Source: Halococcus sediminicola
Lineage (GTDB): Archaea; Halobacteriota; Halobacteria; Halobacteriales; Halococcaceae
Assembly: GCF_000755245.1 (NCBI RefSeq)
Contig: NZ_BBMP01000022.1
Coordinates: 62,001-126,000, forward strand
DNA length: 64,000 nucleotides
Direction of reading: 5' to 3'
The notes beneath the pieces are model-generated. The model worked only from the letters and a program-made list of their open reading frames with translations. It made no database searches and was not told the DNA's origin. Shown here piece by piece: positions 33,389 through 41,175 of this stretch. The translations under genes and the position numbers were made by a program. Position 1 is the first letter of the stretch, and each line of letters starts with the position of its first letter.

Positions 33389-34059
33389 TGGCCGAGCCGT
33401 CGGGCCGGCGGTGGGTCGCGCTCGCGCTGGGCTGGGGAGCGGTGCTCGCGGCCGCGTGGATGGCGCTCGAACGCGGCGGGGCGGGCAGCGGTCTCCGGGC
33501 GCGCGTCGTCCGCGACGGGGCGCTCTATCTCGTCGGACCGGCGGTGCTCGCATCGCGGTACGGCCGGCGGCTCGGGTGGCGCGTCGACCGGCGCGCGCTG
33601 CGGAACACCCTCTTGCTCGCGCTCTTCGTCCTTCCCTTCTATCTCGTCGGTTCGTCGCTGCCCACCGTCAGGGCATACTACCCGATGTGGGGAACCGGAC
33701 TCGCCCTATCGTCGTTTCTCCCCCACGCCGTCGGGCAGTTCGTGGTCGTGCTCGCCGCCGAGACGTACTTTCGAGGGTTGCTCTGTGTCGGCGTGCGCGA
33801 GATCGGCTTCAAGAGCGTGTTCATCAGTCCCGTCGTCTATGCGCTCCAGCACGCGGGGAAACCGCCGATCGAACTGCTGCTTTCGGGACCGACCGACGTG
33901 CTCTTCGGCGCGGTTGACTATCAGAGTCGGTCGATTCTGCCCTCAGTCGTCGCCCATGGATTGGGGCTGACGCTGCTCGATTGGCTCGTGCTCCACCCGC
34001 CGCTACTCGCACCCGAACGAGTGGTACGATGGCTGCGGTGGCTGCCGATTCCGCTCTGA
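33388..34059 (+). CDS. CPBP-family membrane protein, variant motif
   Basis: A 223-residue membrane protein with about six helices related to CPBP (CAAX/Abi) intramembrane proteases. Motif 1 reads AETYFRG (Glu125, Arg129) where the family has EExxxR, so the first Glu is Ala124. The downstream histidines (YALQHAGKPP, VVAHGLG) are present. Activity is therefore uncertain. Starts with GTG overlapping the preceding stop (TAGTG). It converges on a second, canonical CPBP gene. Confidence 0.72.
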   Translation: MAEPSGRRWVALALGWGAVLAAAWMALERGGAGSGLRARVVRDGALYLVGPAVLASRYGRRLGWRVDRRALRNTLLLALFVLPFYLVGSSLPTVRAYYPMWGTGLALSSFLPHAVGQFVVVLAAETYFRGLLCVGVREIGFKSVFISPVVYALQHAGKPPIELLLSGPTDVLFGAVDYQSRSILPSVVAHGLGLTLLDWLVLHPPLLAPERVVRWLRWLPIPL

Positions 34060-34069
34060 GGGGCGTGAA

Positions 34070-34819
34070 TCAGGCCGCCCCGGCTGGCATGCCGCCGGCT
34101 TGGAGGAAGAGATAGAGCAGCGTGAACAGCGTCGCGTTGTACGCGCCGTGGATGAACGCCGGAACCACGAGGTTGTCGGTGAACTCGTAGGCCGCGCCGA
34201 AGACGAGGCTCGGGAAGAAGAGCACGCCGATGGTCGCCAGCCGCCCGCCGACGCCGCCGGTGAGTGCCGTGAAGTGTATCGCGGCGAAGATAGCGCTTGC
34301 GAGCACCACCCCCGAAACCGGTCCGAACGCCTCCCTGAGTCGGCCCTGCACGATACCGCGGAAGAGCAGCTCCTCGCCGGGCCCGATGAGGAGGAAGGAA
34401 GCGGGAATCAAAAACAGGAGGACTTCGGGGTTGTCGATGGCGAGCTGGCCGACCTGATTTTGGGCGGTCTCGACCTGCGTGAGTGTGACGAGCGCCGTCC
34501 CGACGAACAGGCCGACGAACGCGAGTAGATAGCCGCTCACGGCCGCGATGGCGTCCCGCAACGACGGGAGTCGGGCACCGATGTACGCGAATCCGAGTCC
34601 CCTGAGTCGTAAGTACAGGAGCGCGACGCCGCCGAAGGCGATGCCCTGTCCGGTAATCAGTCCAACGACCAGGAGCGCCAGTGCGCCGAGTTCGATGCCG
34701 ACGAAAACCAGCGGGAGGATGACCGCGGCACCGAGGAGGGCGGCGACGACGAGACCGAGAACGCCGACGGCGAGCGCGACGCCGAGCGCGCGCAGGCGAC
34801 CCGTGTCCGTATCACTCAT
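34070..34819 (-). CDS. CPBP-family intramembrane metalloprotease
   Basis: A 249-residue membrane protein with about eight helices. GPGEELLFRGIVQ is the canonical EExxxR motif, AIFAAIHFTALTGG contributes the first His and VPAFIHGAYNATLF the second. Family members cleave prenylated or other membrane-bound proteins, or act in immunity and stress. No bacteriocin-like gene lies nearby. Convergent with the variant CPBP gene (10-nt gap). Confidence 0.83.
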   Translation of the reverse strand: MSDTDTGRLRALGVALAVGVLGLVVAALLGAAVILPLVFVGIELGALALLVVGLITGQGIAFGGVALLYLRLRGLGFAYIGARLPSLRDAIAAVSGYLLAFVGLFVGTALVTLTQVETAQNQVGQLAIDNPEVLLFLIPASFLLIGPGEELLFRGIVQGRLREAFGPVSGVVLASAIFAAIHFTALTGGVGGRLATIGVLFFPSLVFGAAYEFTDNLVVPAFIHGAYNATLFTLLYLFLQAGGMPAGAA

Positions 34820-34858
34820 AGCGAGTATGATGCGGGCGTGGGCGAAAGGATTCCGGCT

Positions 34859-36127
34859 TCAGTCGCCGAAGGCCGACAGACTCGACTGGACGCCCGCCGC
34901 GAGCGACGACTTCCGGCGCAGGCGCGCGAGCGAGACCGGAAGCTGGGGTTCGAGCTGACGGAGCGCGTCCCCGAACGATTCGGCTACGCCCGATTCGCCG
35001 TCGAAGGCGTTCCGCACCGTTTCGCGGACCTGCCACACTCCAGTGGGTCCCCAGTAATCGGGCGTCACGTGGCGTATCACGAGCACCGAGGCCTGTCGGT
35101 CGCGTGCCGCGAGGTGTTCGAGCACGCCCAATCGGGCCGCGTAGTAGGCTCCGGCGGTCTCCTCGACGTACCCGGTCCGGCCCTCGTGGCCCTCGCGGTC
35201 GGCGGCGAGCCACATTCCCCTGTCCGGGTCGGGGTTCCAGACGCTGCCGGGCGCTTTGCACTCCACCAACTCGAACTCCCACTGGCCGGGTGCGAGCAGG
35301 ATCCAGAACTTGTTCCCCAGATACTCGTTGTAGAACAGTTCAGTTTTGTCGACGCTCGTCGCGTTGCGGATCTGCCCCCTGAGAAACTTCCCCACCGTGT
35401 CGTCGACGGCGGTGATCGACCAACGTGTGGGCACGAGCCGTCGGTTCTCGCCCTCGCCGAGCGCACCCGCCGAGAGGATGGTGTTGATGTCGTAGACGTC
35501 GAAGCCCCGGTTGTAGAGATAGTTCATCGCGCCCTCGGCGCGCCAGTCGTCGTCTTCGAGGGTCTTCTTCACTGGCCGCGGCACGTGCGGGTTCTCGGTC
35601 AGCGTCGCGCTCTCTGCTCGGGCGCGCGGCCCGGTCGGCGAGGAGATGTCTCGCTCCGACACGGAGAAATCCACGTCCAGCGAACTGTCGAGACCGATCT
35701 CGACGTCCACGGGCCTGTCGGCGATGGCGACCTCGCGTTGAGTTCCCACAAAGCCGGTCCACGCCTCGGCGACGTTTTTCACACTGGTCGTTTTCGCGGT
35801 GTTCACCAGCCCCGTGCGGTGCTGAAAGACGTCCTCGATGGAGAAGTCCCGGTCGTACCAATGTCCTCCAGTTTCGAAGTCGGCGGCGCGCTCCTCGTGG
35901 CCCACGGGCGAGAGGACGCCCGTCGAGACGTTCGGATAGGACGACCGACCGACGAAGATGGTGGGCGAGGTGCTGCCGAGCAGCGCGTCGTCCGACACTC
36001 GTCGCTCGAAGTTGGTTTCGACGTCGTCGAGGTAGTCGGTGATGGCGTAGGATTTCTCCTGAACCAACTGCCGGCGCTCGGCGCGCTCGTCGCGCTCGAT
36101 TTCCTCGAAGTATTCGTCGAGCCGCAT
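34859..36127 (-). CDS. nreA: DNA repair protein NreA
   Basis: A 422-residue archaeal Nre-family protein, a PCNA-linked factor implicated in DNA-damage tolerance. It ends in QSSLSAFGD, a PCNA-interacting (PIP) box with Gln414, Leu417 and Phe420. Body motifs include TSPTIFVGRSSYPNVSTGVLSP and VPRPVKKTLEDDDWRAEGAM. The N terminus (MRLDEYFEEIERDE) has no cysteines, so the zinc finger found in other Nre proteins is absent. An ATG directly before (36130) is equally possible. Confidence 0.87.
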   Translation of the reverse strand: MRLDEYFEEIERDERAERRQLVQEKSYAITDYLDDVETNFERRVSDDALLGSTSPTIFVGRSSYPNVSTGVLSPVGHEERAADFETGGHWYDRDFSIEDVFQHRTGLVNTAKTTSVKNVAEAWTGFVGTQREVAIADRPVDVEIGLDSSLDVDFSVSERDISSPTGPRARAESATLTENPHVPRPVKKTLEDDDWRAEGAMNYLYNRGFDVYDINTILSAGALGEGENRRLVPTRWSITAVDDTVGKFLRGQIRNATSVDKTELFYNEYLGNKFWILLAPGQWEFELVECKAPGSVWNPDPDRGMWLAADREGHEGRTGYVEETAGAYYAARLGVLEHLAARDRQASVLVIRHVTPDYWGPTGVWQVRETVRNAFDGESGVAESFGDALRQLEPQLPVSLARLRRKSSLAAGVQSSLSAFGD

Positions 36128-36238
36128 CATTCGAAGAAGGGGTCTCGAGGGTTTGAACCCTCCGCTACCGGCCGGAATCGGTGCTAGCGGCCGTGAGAGT
36201 CGAAAGATTTGAACCGACCCCACACATCGCATTGGGGA

Positions 36239-37429
36239 GTGTCACGACGACGGCTGTTCGGGTCGCTGTGTTCGATGGTGCTGCTGGTGAACCTCGCACG
36301 GGTGGTCTTCGCGCCGCTGCTCGAACCCGTACGGGCGGATTTCGGCGCGTCGGCCACAGGCGTCGGCCTGCTGGCGACGCTCGCGTGGCTCGGCAGCGCC
36401 TCGCCGCGCCTGCCGACGGGCTACCTGCTCACGCGCGTCCCGCGCCATCGGGTGATCCTCGCGGCCGGCACGACGCTTTCGCTCTCGCCGCTGCTCGCCG
36501 CAATCGCCACCTCGCTCCCGGTGCTCTGGGCGAGCGCCTTCCTGATGGGACTCTCCAGTGGGATGTATTTCATCGCGGCCAAACCGCTGTTGAGCGACCT
36601 CTTTCCGAGTCGCATCGGCACCGCCGTCGGCGTCCACGGCACCGCGAGCCAGCTCGCCGCGGCGGGCGCGCCGCTGTTCGTCACCGCCGTCCTGTTCGTG
36701 AGCGAGTGGCGCACGGTCTTCGTCCTGATGAGCGGGGCTGCCGCGGCCGCGACGATCGCGTTCTTCCTCATCGCCCGCAATAATACTGTGCCGGACGGCG
36801 AACGCGAGAGCCGGAACTTCCTCGGCGCGGTCCGCAAACAGTGGAAACTCGTGGTCGGAGCCATCGTCCTCGCGGGCTTTGCCGACCTCGCGTGGAACGG
36901 GGTGTTCAACTTCTACGTGTCCTACCTCGTCAGCGAAAAGACCGTCTCGGAGGGCACCGCCCGGACACTGCTCGCGGTCGTCTTCGCCGCCGGCGTGCCC
37001 GCCTTCACGCTCGCCGGTCGCCTCGCCGACCGCCTGCCCTACGTCCCGCTGGTGCTCGCCATCATCACCGCCTTCGCCGCCTCGCTGCTCGGGCTGACAG
37101 TAGTTTCGGGTACCCTGCAACTCGCCGCCGTGAGCGTCGCGCTCGGGCTGGCCATTCACAGCCTCTTTCCGGCGATGGACACCTACGTGCTCGACTCGCT
37201 GCCCGATGCCCACCGCGCGAGCGCCTACGCGGTGTTCAGCGCGGGCATCATCTTCCTCAGCGCGCTCGGCAGCGTCGTCGTCGGCGCGCTGCTCGATGCG
37301 GGGCTGGCCTACACGACGATATTCCAGGGGTTCGGCGTCGCTACACTCGGGTTCGCTGCCGTCTTCGCCGGAATCCAGTTCACCATTGGCTTTCCAACCG
37401 GTCGGCGAACGAGCGAATCGGATACGTAG
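36239..37429 (+). CDS. Major facilitator superfamily transporter
   Basis: A 396-residue protein with about 12 helices of the MFS fold. LARVVFAPLLEPVRADFG is the helix-1/loop region and GYLLTRVPRHRVI the loop 2-3 motif; the second half repeats the pattern (GRLADRLPYVPLV). The GTG at 36239 is chosen because a TATA-like GATTTGAA lies about 27 nt upstream; a TTG at 36209 is less likely. Substrate unknown. Confidence 0.82.
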   Translation: MSRRRLFGSLCSMVLLVNLARVVFAPLLEPVRADFGASATGVGLLATLAWLGSASPRLPTGYLLTRVPRHRVILAAGTTLSLSPLLAAIATSLPVLWASAFLMGLSSGMYFIAAKPLLSDLFPSRIGTAVGVHGTASQLAAAGAPLFVTAVLFVSEWRTVFVLMSGAAAAATIAFFLIARNNTVPDGERESRNFLGAVRKQWKLVVGAIVLAGFADLAWNGVFNFYVSYLVSEKTVSEGTARTLLAVVFAAGVPAFTLAGRLADRLPYVPLVLAIITAFAASLLGLTVVSGTLQLAAVSVALGLAIHSLFPAMDTYVLDSLPDAHRASAYAVFSAGIIFLSALGSVVVGALLDAGLAYTTIFQGFGVATLGFAAVFAGIQFTIGFPTGRRTSESDT

Positions 37430-37458
37430 ACCACGTGAAAATTAGGTGACGAAAAACC

Positions 37459-38424
37459 TCAGCCGTGGATGCCCATCGCCTCGATCTGCTCTTGATACCG
37501 ATTTCGAATCGTGACTTCCGTGACTTGGGCGACGTCGGCGACCTCGCGCTGGGTCTTCTTCTCGTTACAGAGCAAAGAAGCGGCGTAGATGGCGGCGGCG
37601 GCGTATCCAGTTGGGGACTTCCCCGAGAGCAGGCCCTCCTCGGCGGTCGTCTCGATGATGTCGTTGGCCTTCGCCTGCACCTCCTCCGAGAGGGTGAGTT
37701 CCGAGCAAAAGCGGGGAACGTACTTCTTGGGGTCGACGGGGCGCATTTCGAGGGCGAGTTCCTGGGAGACGTAGCGATAGGTGCGGCCGATCTCCTTGCG
37801 TTCGACCCGTGATACTTCGGAAATCTCCTCCAGCGAGCGGGGAATGCCTTCCTTGCGACAGGCCGCATAGAGTGCCGAGGTGGCGACGCCCTCGATGGAG
37901 CGCCCCCGAATCAGGTCCTCGGCGAGCGAGCGCCGATAGATGACCGAGGCCACTTCTCGAACGGAGCGCGGGACGCCCAGCGCGCTCGCCATCCGGTCGA
38001 TTTCGGAAAGAGCGAACTGGAGGTTGCGCTCGCCGGCGTCCTTCGTCCGGATGCGCTCCTGCCACTTGCGGAGGCGGTGCATCTGGCTGCGTTTCTTCGA
38101 GGAGATCGACCGCCCATAGGCGTCCTTGTCTTTCCAGTCGATAGTAGTAGTGAGACCCTTGTCGTGCATCGTCTGGGTGGTCGGCGCACCCACACGGGAT
38201 TTCTGCTGGCGTTCGGCGTGGTTGAACGCCCGCCACTCGGGACCAGGGTCGATGTTCTCCTCCTCGACGACCAGCCCGCAGTCCTCACAGACCAGCTCGC
38301 CACGGTCGGCGCTCTTGACGAGGTTGTCCGATTCACACTCGGGACAGCGCCGCACCCCCTCGCGTTCGTCGTCCACCTGCTCCGTTTCGGTCTGACGCTC
38401 CCGCTGACGAGTGGACCGTGTCAT
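37459..38424 (-). CDS. tfb: Transcription initiation factor IIB (TFB)
   Basis: A 321-residue archaeal general transcription factor that bridges TBP-TATA and RNA polymerase. The zinc ribbon has Cys27, Cys30, Cys46 and Cys49 (CPEC, CEDCG). The B-reader/linker ([20 protein letters not shown]) and two cyclin repeats follow ([20 protein letters not shown] and [18 protein letters not shown]). Haloarchaea carry several tfb genes; which one this is cannot be told. Promoter elements are listed separately. Confidence 0.95.
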   Translation of the reverse strand: MTRSTRQRERQTETEQVDDEREGVRRCPECESDNLVKSADRGELVCEDCGLVVEEENIDPGPEWRAFNHAERQQKSRVGAPTTQTMHDKGLTTTIDWKDKDAYGRSISSKKRSQMHRLRKWQERIRTKDAGERNLQFALSEIDRMASALGVPRSVREVASVIYRRSLAEDLIRGRSIEGVATSALYAACRKEGIPRSLEEISEVSRVERKEIGRTYRYVSQELALEMRPVDPKKYVPRFCSELTLSEEVQAKANDIIETTAEEGLLSGKSPTGYAAAAIYAASLLCNEKKTQREVADVAQVTEVTIRNRYQEQIEAMGIHG

Positions 38425-38429
38425 TGCAC

Positions 38430-38437
38430 TTTTATAG
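38430..38437 (-). promoter_or_regulatory. Second TATA-like element next to the tfb start
   Basis: On the minus strand CTATAAAA, only 6-13 nt before the tfb ATG, too close to drive a transcript containing it. It may be a binding site for TBP/TFB or a repressor. Confidence 0.35.
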
Positions 38438-38453
38438 TAGTATCCTCAGAGTG

Positions 38454-38459
38454 TATAAA
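38454..38459 (-). promoter_or_regulatory. TATA box of tfb
   Basis: On the minus strand AGTTTATACAC, with the TTTATA core 30-35 nt before the tfb ATG, consistent with a very short leader. Confidence 0.55.
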
Positions 38460-38595
38460 CTCTTGGGGGTATATCGTCGTTTTTCGTCGGATTCGTGCTG
38501 GACTGGGTGACAGTCGCTCTCGGACCGATCGAACGAGAGGGTTTCCGACGAGCCGTATCGCAACCGCTATGCGAACGCTGTGAGGAGTGGAGACG

Positions 38596-39186
38596 ATGCC
38601 GGTCATCGAGTGTGACGTCGAGACTGCCCGCGAGCGCCTCGAAGCCGCCGGAATCGCGGTCGAGACGGGCAACACCGACCACGAGCGCTGGCGGGCAGTT
38701 AGTGAAGAAGCGACCGCCGTCGCCTACGAGGGAAAGGTCGTGATACAGGGCGCGGAGCCGGCTCGCCTCGAAGGAGTGCTCCGGGAGGAGGGCGGGCGCG
38801 CACACTGCTATTTCGACGGCGCGTCGCGGGGCAACCCCGGCCCGGCGGCCATCGGCTGGGTCATCGTCGACGGTAGCGGGATCGTCGCCGAGGGTGGCGA
38901 GCGCGTCGGCGAGACGACGAACAACCGTGCCGAGTACGATGCGCTCGTCCGAGTGCTCGAATGCGCTGCCGACTACGGGTTCTCCGTGGTCGCGGTCCGT
39001 GGCGACTCTCAACTCGTCGTCGAGCAGGTCCGTGGTGCATGGAAGACGAACAATCCCGCGCTGCGCGAGCGCCGGGTGCGGGTGCGGGAACTGCTCGACC
39101 GGTTCGACGACTGGTCCATCGAGCACGTCCCGCGGGAAGTGAACGAGCGGGCCGACGCCCGCGCGAACGAGGCCTTCGATGAGTGA
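38596..39186 (+). CDS. rnhA: Ribonuclease HI, archaeal type
   Basis: A 196-residue RNase HI that cleaves the RNA strand of RNA-DNA hybrids. The DEDD residues are Asp74 (YFDGASRGNPG), Glu113 (TNNRAEYDAL), Asp137 (RGDSQLV) and Asp187 (ERADARAN). An archaeal N-terminal extension of about 68 residues precedes the catalytic core. The ATG at 38596 (MPVIECDVET) is chosen over one at 38587. The next gene starts 8 nt inside it. Confidence 0.92.
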   Translation: MPVIECDVETARERLEAAGIAVETGNTDHERWRAVSEEATAVAYEGKVVIQGAEPARLEGVLREEGGRAHCYFDGASRGNPGPAAIGWVIVDGSGIVAEGGERVGETTNNRAEYDALVRVLECAADYGFSVVAVRGDSQLVVEQVRGAWKTNNPALRERRVRVRELLDRFDDWSIEHVPREVNERADARANEAFDE

Positions 39187-39727
39187 CCTCCCCGAGGAGA
39201 TCGCCGACGAGGCCGAACGGCTCACGCGGCTCGTGCGCTCGGTACCGAGCGAAGACGAACGCGAAGCCTACCGCGAACAGCGTGACGAAATCCTCGCCGA
39301 CTACAGTTTCACGGCGCGAGTCCGCGAGACTGACGACACGCTCGTCTGCCATCCGGCCGAATGGATCGAGGATGGAGAGGTCAAAGTGGAGCGCGTCGAG
39401 GACACGGGTCGTGCCGCCGAGCGCTCGCTTTCGGGAGCCGACGACCCCGACGACTGGGCGGCCATCGCGAGACACAACGATAGGGTCGTCGAGCGCGTCG
39501 CCGCTCGTGGAGCAGTCCACGGCGCGAACGCGCGGGCCTTCGCGGATTTCATGAGCAACCACTACGCGCGCGCCGTCGAGTCGGCCACCGACGAGGAGCG
39601 AGAGGAATTCCGGACTGAGTATTTCGTGCGCAACGCATGGCCGACCGACGAACAGCGCGCAGCCATCGAGCGTTCGCTCTCGCTCGTCTTCGAGGAAGCC
39701 GCCGCTCTCGACGCTGCGGACGAATAA
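39179..39727 (+). CDS. RNase HI operon protein
   Basis: A 182-residue, mostly helical acidic protein whose gene overlaps rnhA by 8 nt. It corresponds to the conserved haloarchaeal rnhA operon protein. Recognisable parts are EAERLTRLVRSVPSEDER and the strand-rich FTARVRETDDTLVCHPAEW. No catalytic motif was found. Close coupling suggests a role in the same process, such as R-loop or Okazaki RNA removal, as inference. Confidence 0.72.
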   Translation: MSDLPEEIADEAERLTRLVRSVPSEDEREAYREQRDEILADYSFTARVRETDDTLVCHPAEWIEDGEVKVERVEDTGRAAERSLSGADDPDDWAAIARHNDRVVERVAARGAVHGANARAFADFMSNHYARAVESATDEEREEFRTEYFVRNAWPTDEQRAAIERSLSLVFEEAAALDAADE

Positions 39728-39741
39728 AATCGGATGGTGTT

Positions 39742-40098
39742 CTATCGCTGGCTGTCGACGAGATCCCGGACCGTCTCGGCACGCTCGTCGTCGGTGACGA
39801 ACTTCCCGAGCGTCCAGTCGAGCTTGTCGACGACCGCCTCGTAGCCGTCGTCGGTGAGCGCGTAATCGTTGGTGCGCTTGTCGCGTTCCGACTTCTCGAC
39901 CAGCCCCGCCTCCACGAGGTCGTCGAGGTTCGGGTAGAGCCGGCCGTGGTTGACCTCCGAATCGTAGTACGATTCGAGCTGGCGCTTGATGGCCAACCCG
40001 TACATCGGTTCGTCGGAGAGGATCGCGAGGATATTCTGTTGGAAAGCCGTCAGGTCTCGCGCGATACCCCGTTCTTGGACCGCTTGTGCCTCTGGCAT
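39742..40098 (-). CDS. PadR-family transcriptional regulator
   Basis: A 118-residue winged-helix repressor of the PadR family. AFQQNILAILSDEPMYGLAIKRQLE is the first helices with the recognition helix near VNHGRLYPNLDDL, followed by the wing KRTNDYALTDDG. It converges on the rnhA operon and is divergent from ppa. Its own start codon lies inside a TCTGGC/GCCAGA palindrome, so autoregulation is likely. No ligand domain beyond the short C-terminal helix. Confidence 0.87.
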   Translation of the reverse strand: MPEAQAVQERGIARDLTAFQQNILAILSDEPMYGLAIKRQLESYYDSEVNHGRLYPNLDDLVEAGLVEKSERDKRTNDYALTDDGYEAVVDKLDWTLGKFVTDDERAETVRDLVDSQR

Positions 40099-40107
40099 CA
40101 AGCCAGA
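40091..40107. promoter_or_regulatory. Palindrome over the padR start codon
   Basis: TCTGGC (40091-40096), a 5-nt spacer and GCCAGA (40102-40107) form a perfect inverted repeat over the ATG of padR, that is over the expected start of its leaderless mRNA. The half-sites match those in the repeat at 28277-28303. Confidence 0.5.
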
Positions 40108-40120
40108 AAGATGTCACCCG

Positions 40121-40130
40121 TATATTTAAT
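40121..40130 (-). promoter_or_regulatory. TATA box of padR
   Basis: On the minus strand ATTAAATATA, 23-32 nt upstream of the padR ATG, with a purine-rich BRE-like GCGAAGC before it. Confidence 0.65.
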
Positions 40131-40147
40131 GCTTCGCAACCATACCG

Positions 40148-40167
40148 GGCCATCGGCCGCGATGGCC
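40148..40167. promoter_or_regulatory. 8-bp inverted repeat between padR and ppa
   Basis: GGCCATCG (40148-40155) and CGATGGCC (40160-40167) enclose GCCG. It lies in the 185-bp divergent region upstream of the padR TATA box. It could be a regulator site or an RNA hairpin in neither transcript; which is not clear. Confidence 0.4.
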
Positions 40168-40283
40168 GCAATACCTGCCATAACCGGCTGATATCGATCG
40201 TGAAAGTCGTCCGCGAGTCCGACGGCGTCGGTGACGAGCACCGATGGTAAACGTTTTTTCTCGCCTCTCCGGACGGCGGGGTG

Positions 40284-40817
40284 ATGACGAACCTCTGGGA
40301 AGACCTCGAAACCGGCCCGAACCCACCCGAGACGATCCATGCCGTCGTCGAGTGTCTCAAAGGCGAGCGCAACAAGTACGAGTACGACAAGGACGTTCCG
40401 GGCGTCGTCCTCGACCGCGTGCTCCATTCGAACGTCCACTATCCCCATGACTACGGGTTCATTCCCCAATCGTACTACGACGACGAGGACCCCTTCGACG
40501 TGATGGTGCTCGTCGAGGACGCGACCTTCCCGGGCTGCATCGTCGAGGCCCGTCCCGTCGCACTGATGCGGATGGACGACGACGGCGAGCAGGACGACAA
40601 GGTCATCGCCGTCCCCACCGAGGACCCCCGCTTCGACCACATCGAAGACCTCGAAGACATTCCCCAACAGCAACTTGACGAGATCGACGAGTTCTTCGAG
40701 ACCTACAAGAACCTCGAAAAGGGCAAAGAAGTCGAGACGCAGGGGTGGGAGGACCGACAGGCCGCCTACGACGCCATCGAACACGCACAGGACCTCTACG
40801 CCGAACAGTTCGGCTGA
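40284..40817 (+). CDS. ppa: Inorganic pyrophosphatase (soluble, family I)
   Basis: A 177-residue family I pyrophosphatase that hydrolyses PPi and drives biosynthesis. The metal signature DDEDPFDVMVL is present, with NKYEYDKDVPGVVLDRV for substrate binding and HYPHDYGFIPQ. Full family length. The ATG at 40284 or the GTG 3 nt before could start it; a T-rich element at 40250-40259 lies about 27 nt upstream. Confidence 0.95.
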   Translation: MTNLWEDLETGPNPPETIHAVVECLKGERNKYEYDKDVPGVVLDRVLHSNVHYPHDYGFIPQSYYDDEDPFDVMVLVEDATFPGCIVEARPVALMRMDDDGEQDDKVIAVPTEDPRFDHIEDLEDIPQQQLDEIDEFFETYKNLEKGKEVETQGWEDRQAAYDAIEHAQDLYAEQFG

Positions 40818-40999
40818 ATCGGTCGGTCGCATCTTTCCGAACGCCGTGTTCGCTCACGAGGGACTCGTAGCCTCGACTCTCGTTCGTCGCCAGTTTCCGA
40901 TCATAGACCCAGATATATCTCACAGTTATCCGGCGCGCGCTCCGAATGTGTTGGAATTATGGGTAGTCTTTTGCGTCCATGGGCGGTAATGAGGGTGTG

Positions 41000-41128
41000 A
41001 TGGCAGCGGAACGAACCACGGTCGCCCTGGATCATCCCACGGTGGTCCCCGACAGCGCCGACGACGAGCGCGAACACCACGTCGTGCGCTGTCCGGCCTG
41101 CGGACGGCCGCTCGCCGACCACGAGTAG
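41000..41128 (+). CDS. Small zinc-knuckle protein
   Basis: A 42-residue ORF ending in CPACGRPLADHE, a single CPxCG zinc knuckle, after a Val/His-rich strand. A lone knuckle can bind zinc only as a dimer or with other ligands (the HH pair just before it is a candidate). No homology claim is made. It lies 47 nt before the phosphodiesterase-like gene. TATA-like elements exist upstream (40911-40918), but not at leaderless spacing. Confidence 0.4.
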   Translation: MAAERTTVALDHPTVVPDSADDEREHHVVRCPACGRPLADHE

Positions 41129-41175
41129 GACGAGCGAAACGAACCTTCTTTGTGCGCGCCCGAACTGGCCCACTC

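Noticed and set aside
36147-36217. Two GGTTCAAA-type T-arm lookalikes between nreA and the MFS gene
   Set aside because: GAGGGTT/AACCCTC and the second TTCAAAT segment resemble tRNA T-arms, but no acceptor, D or anticodon stems can be drawn. They are better read as weak TATA elements for the divergent genes.
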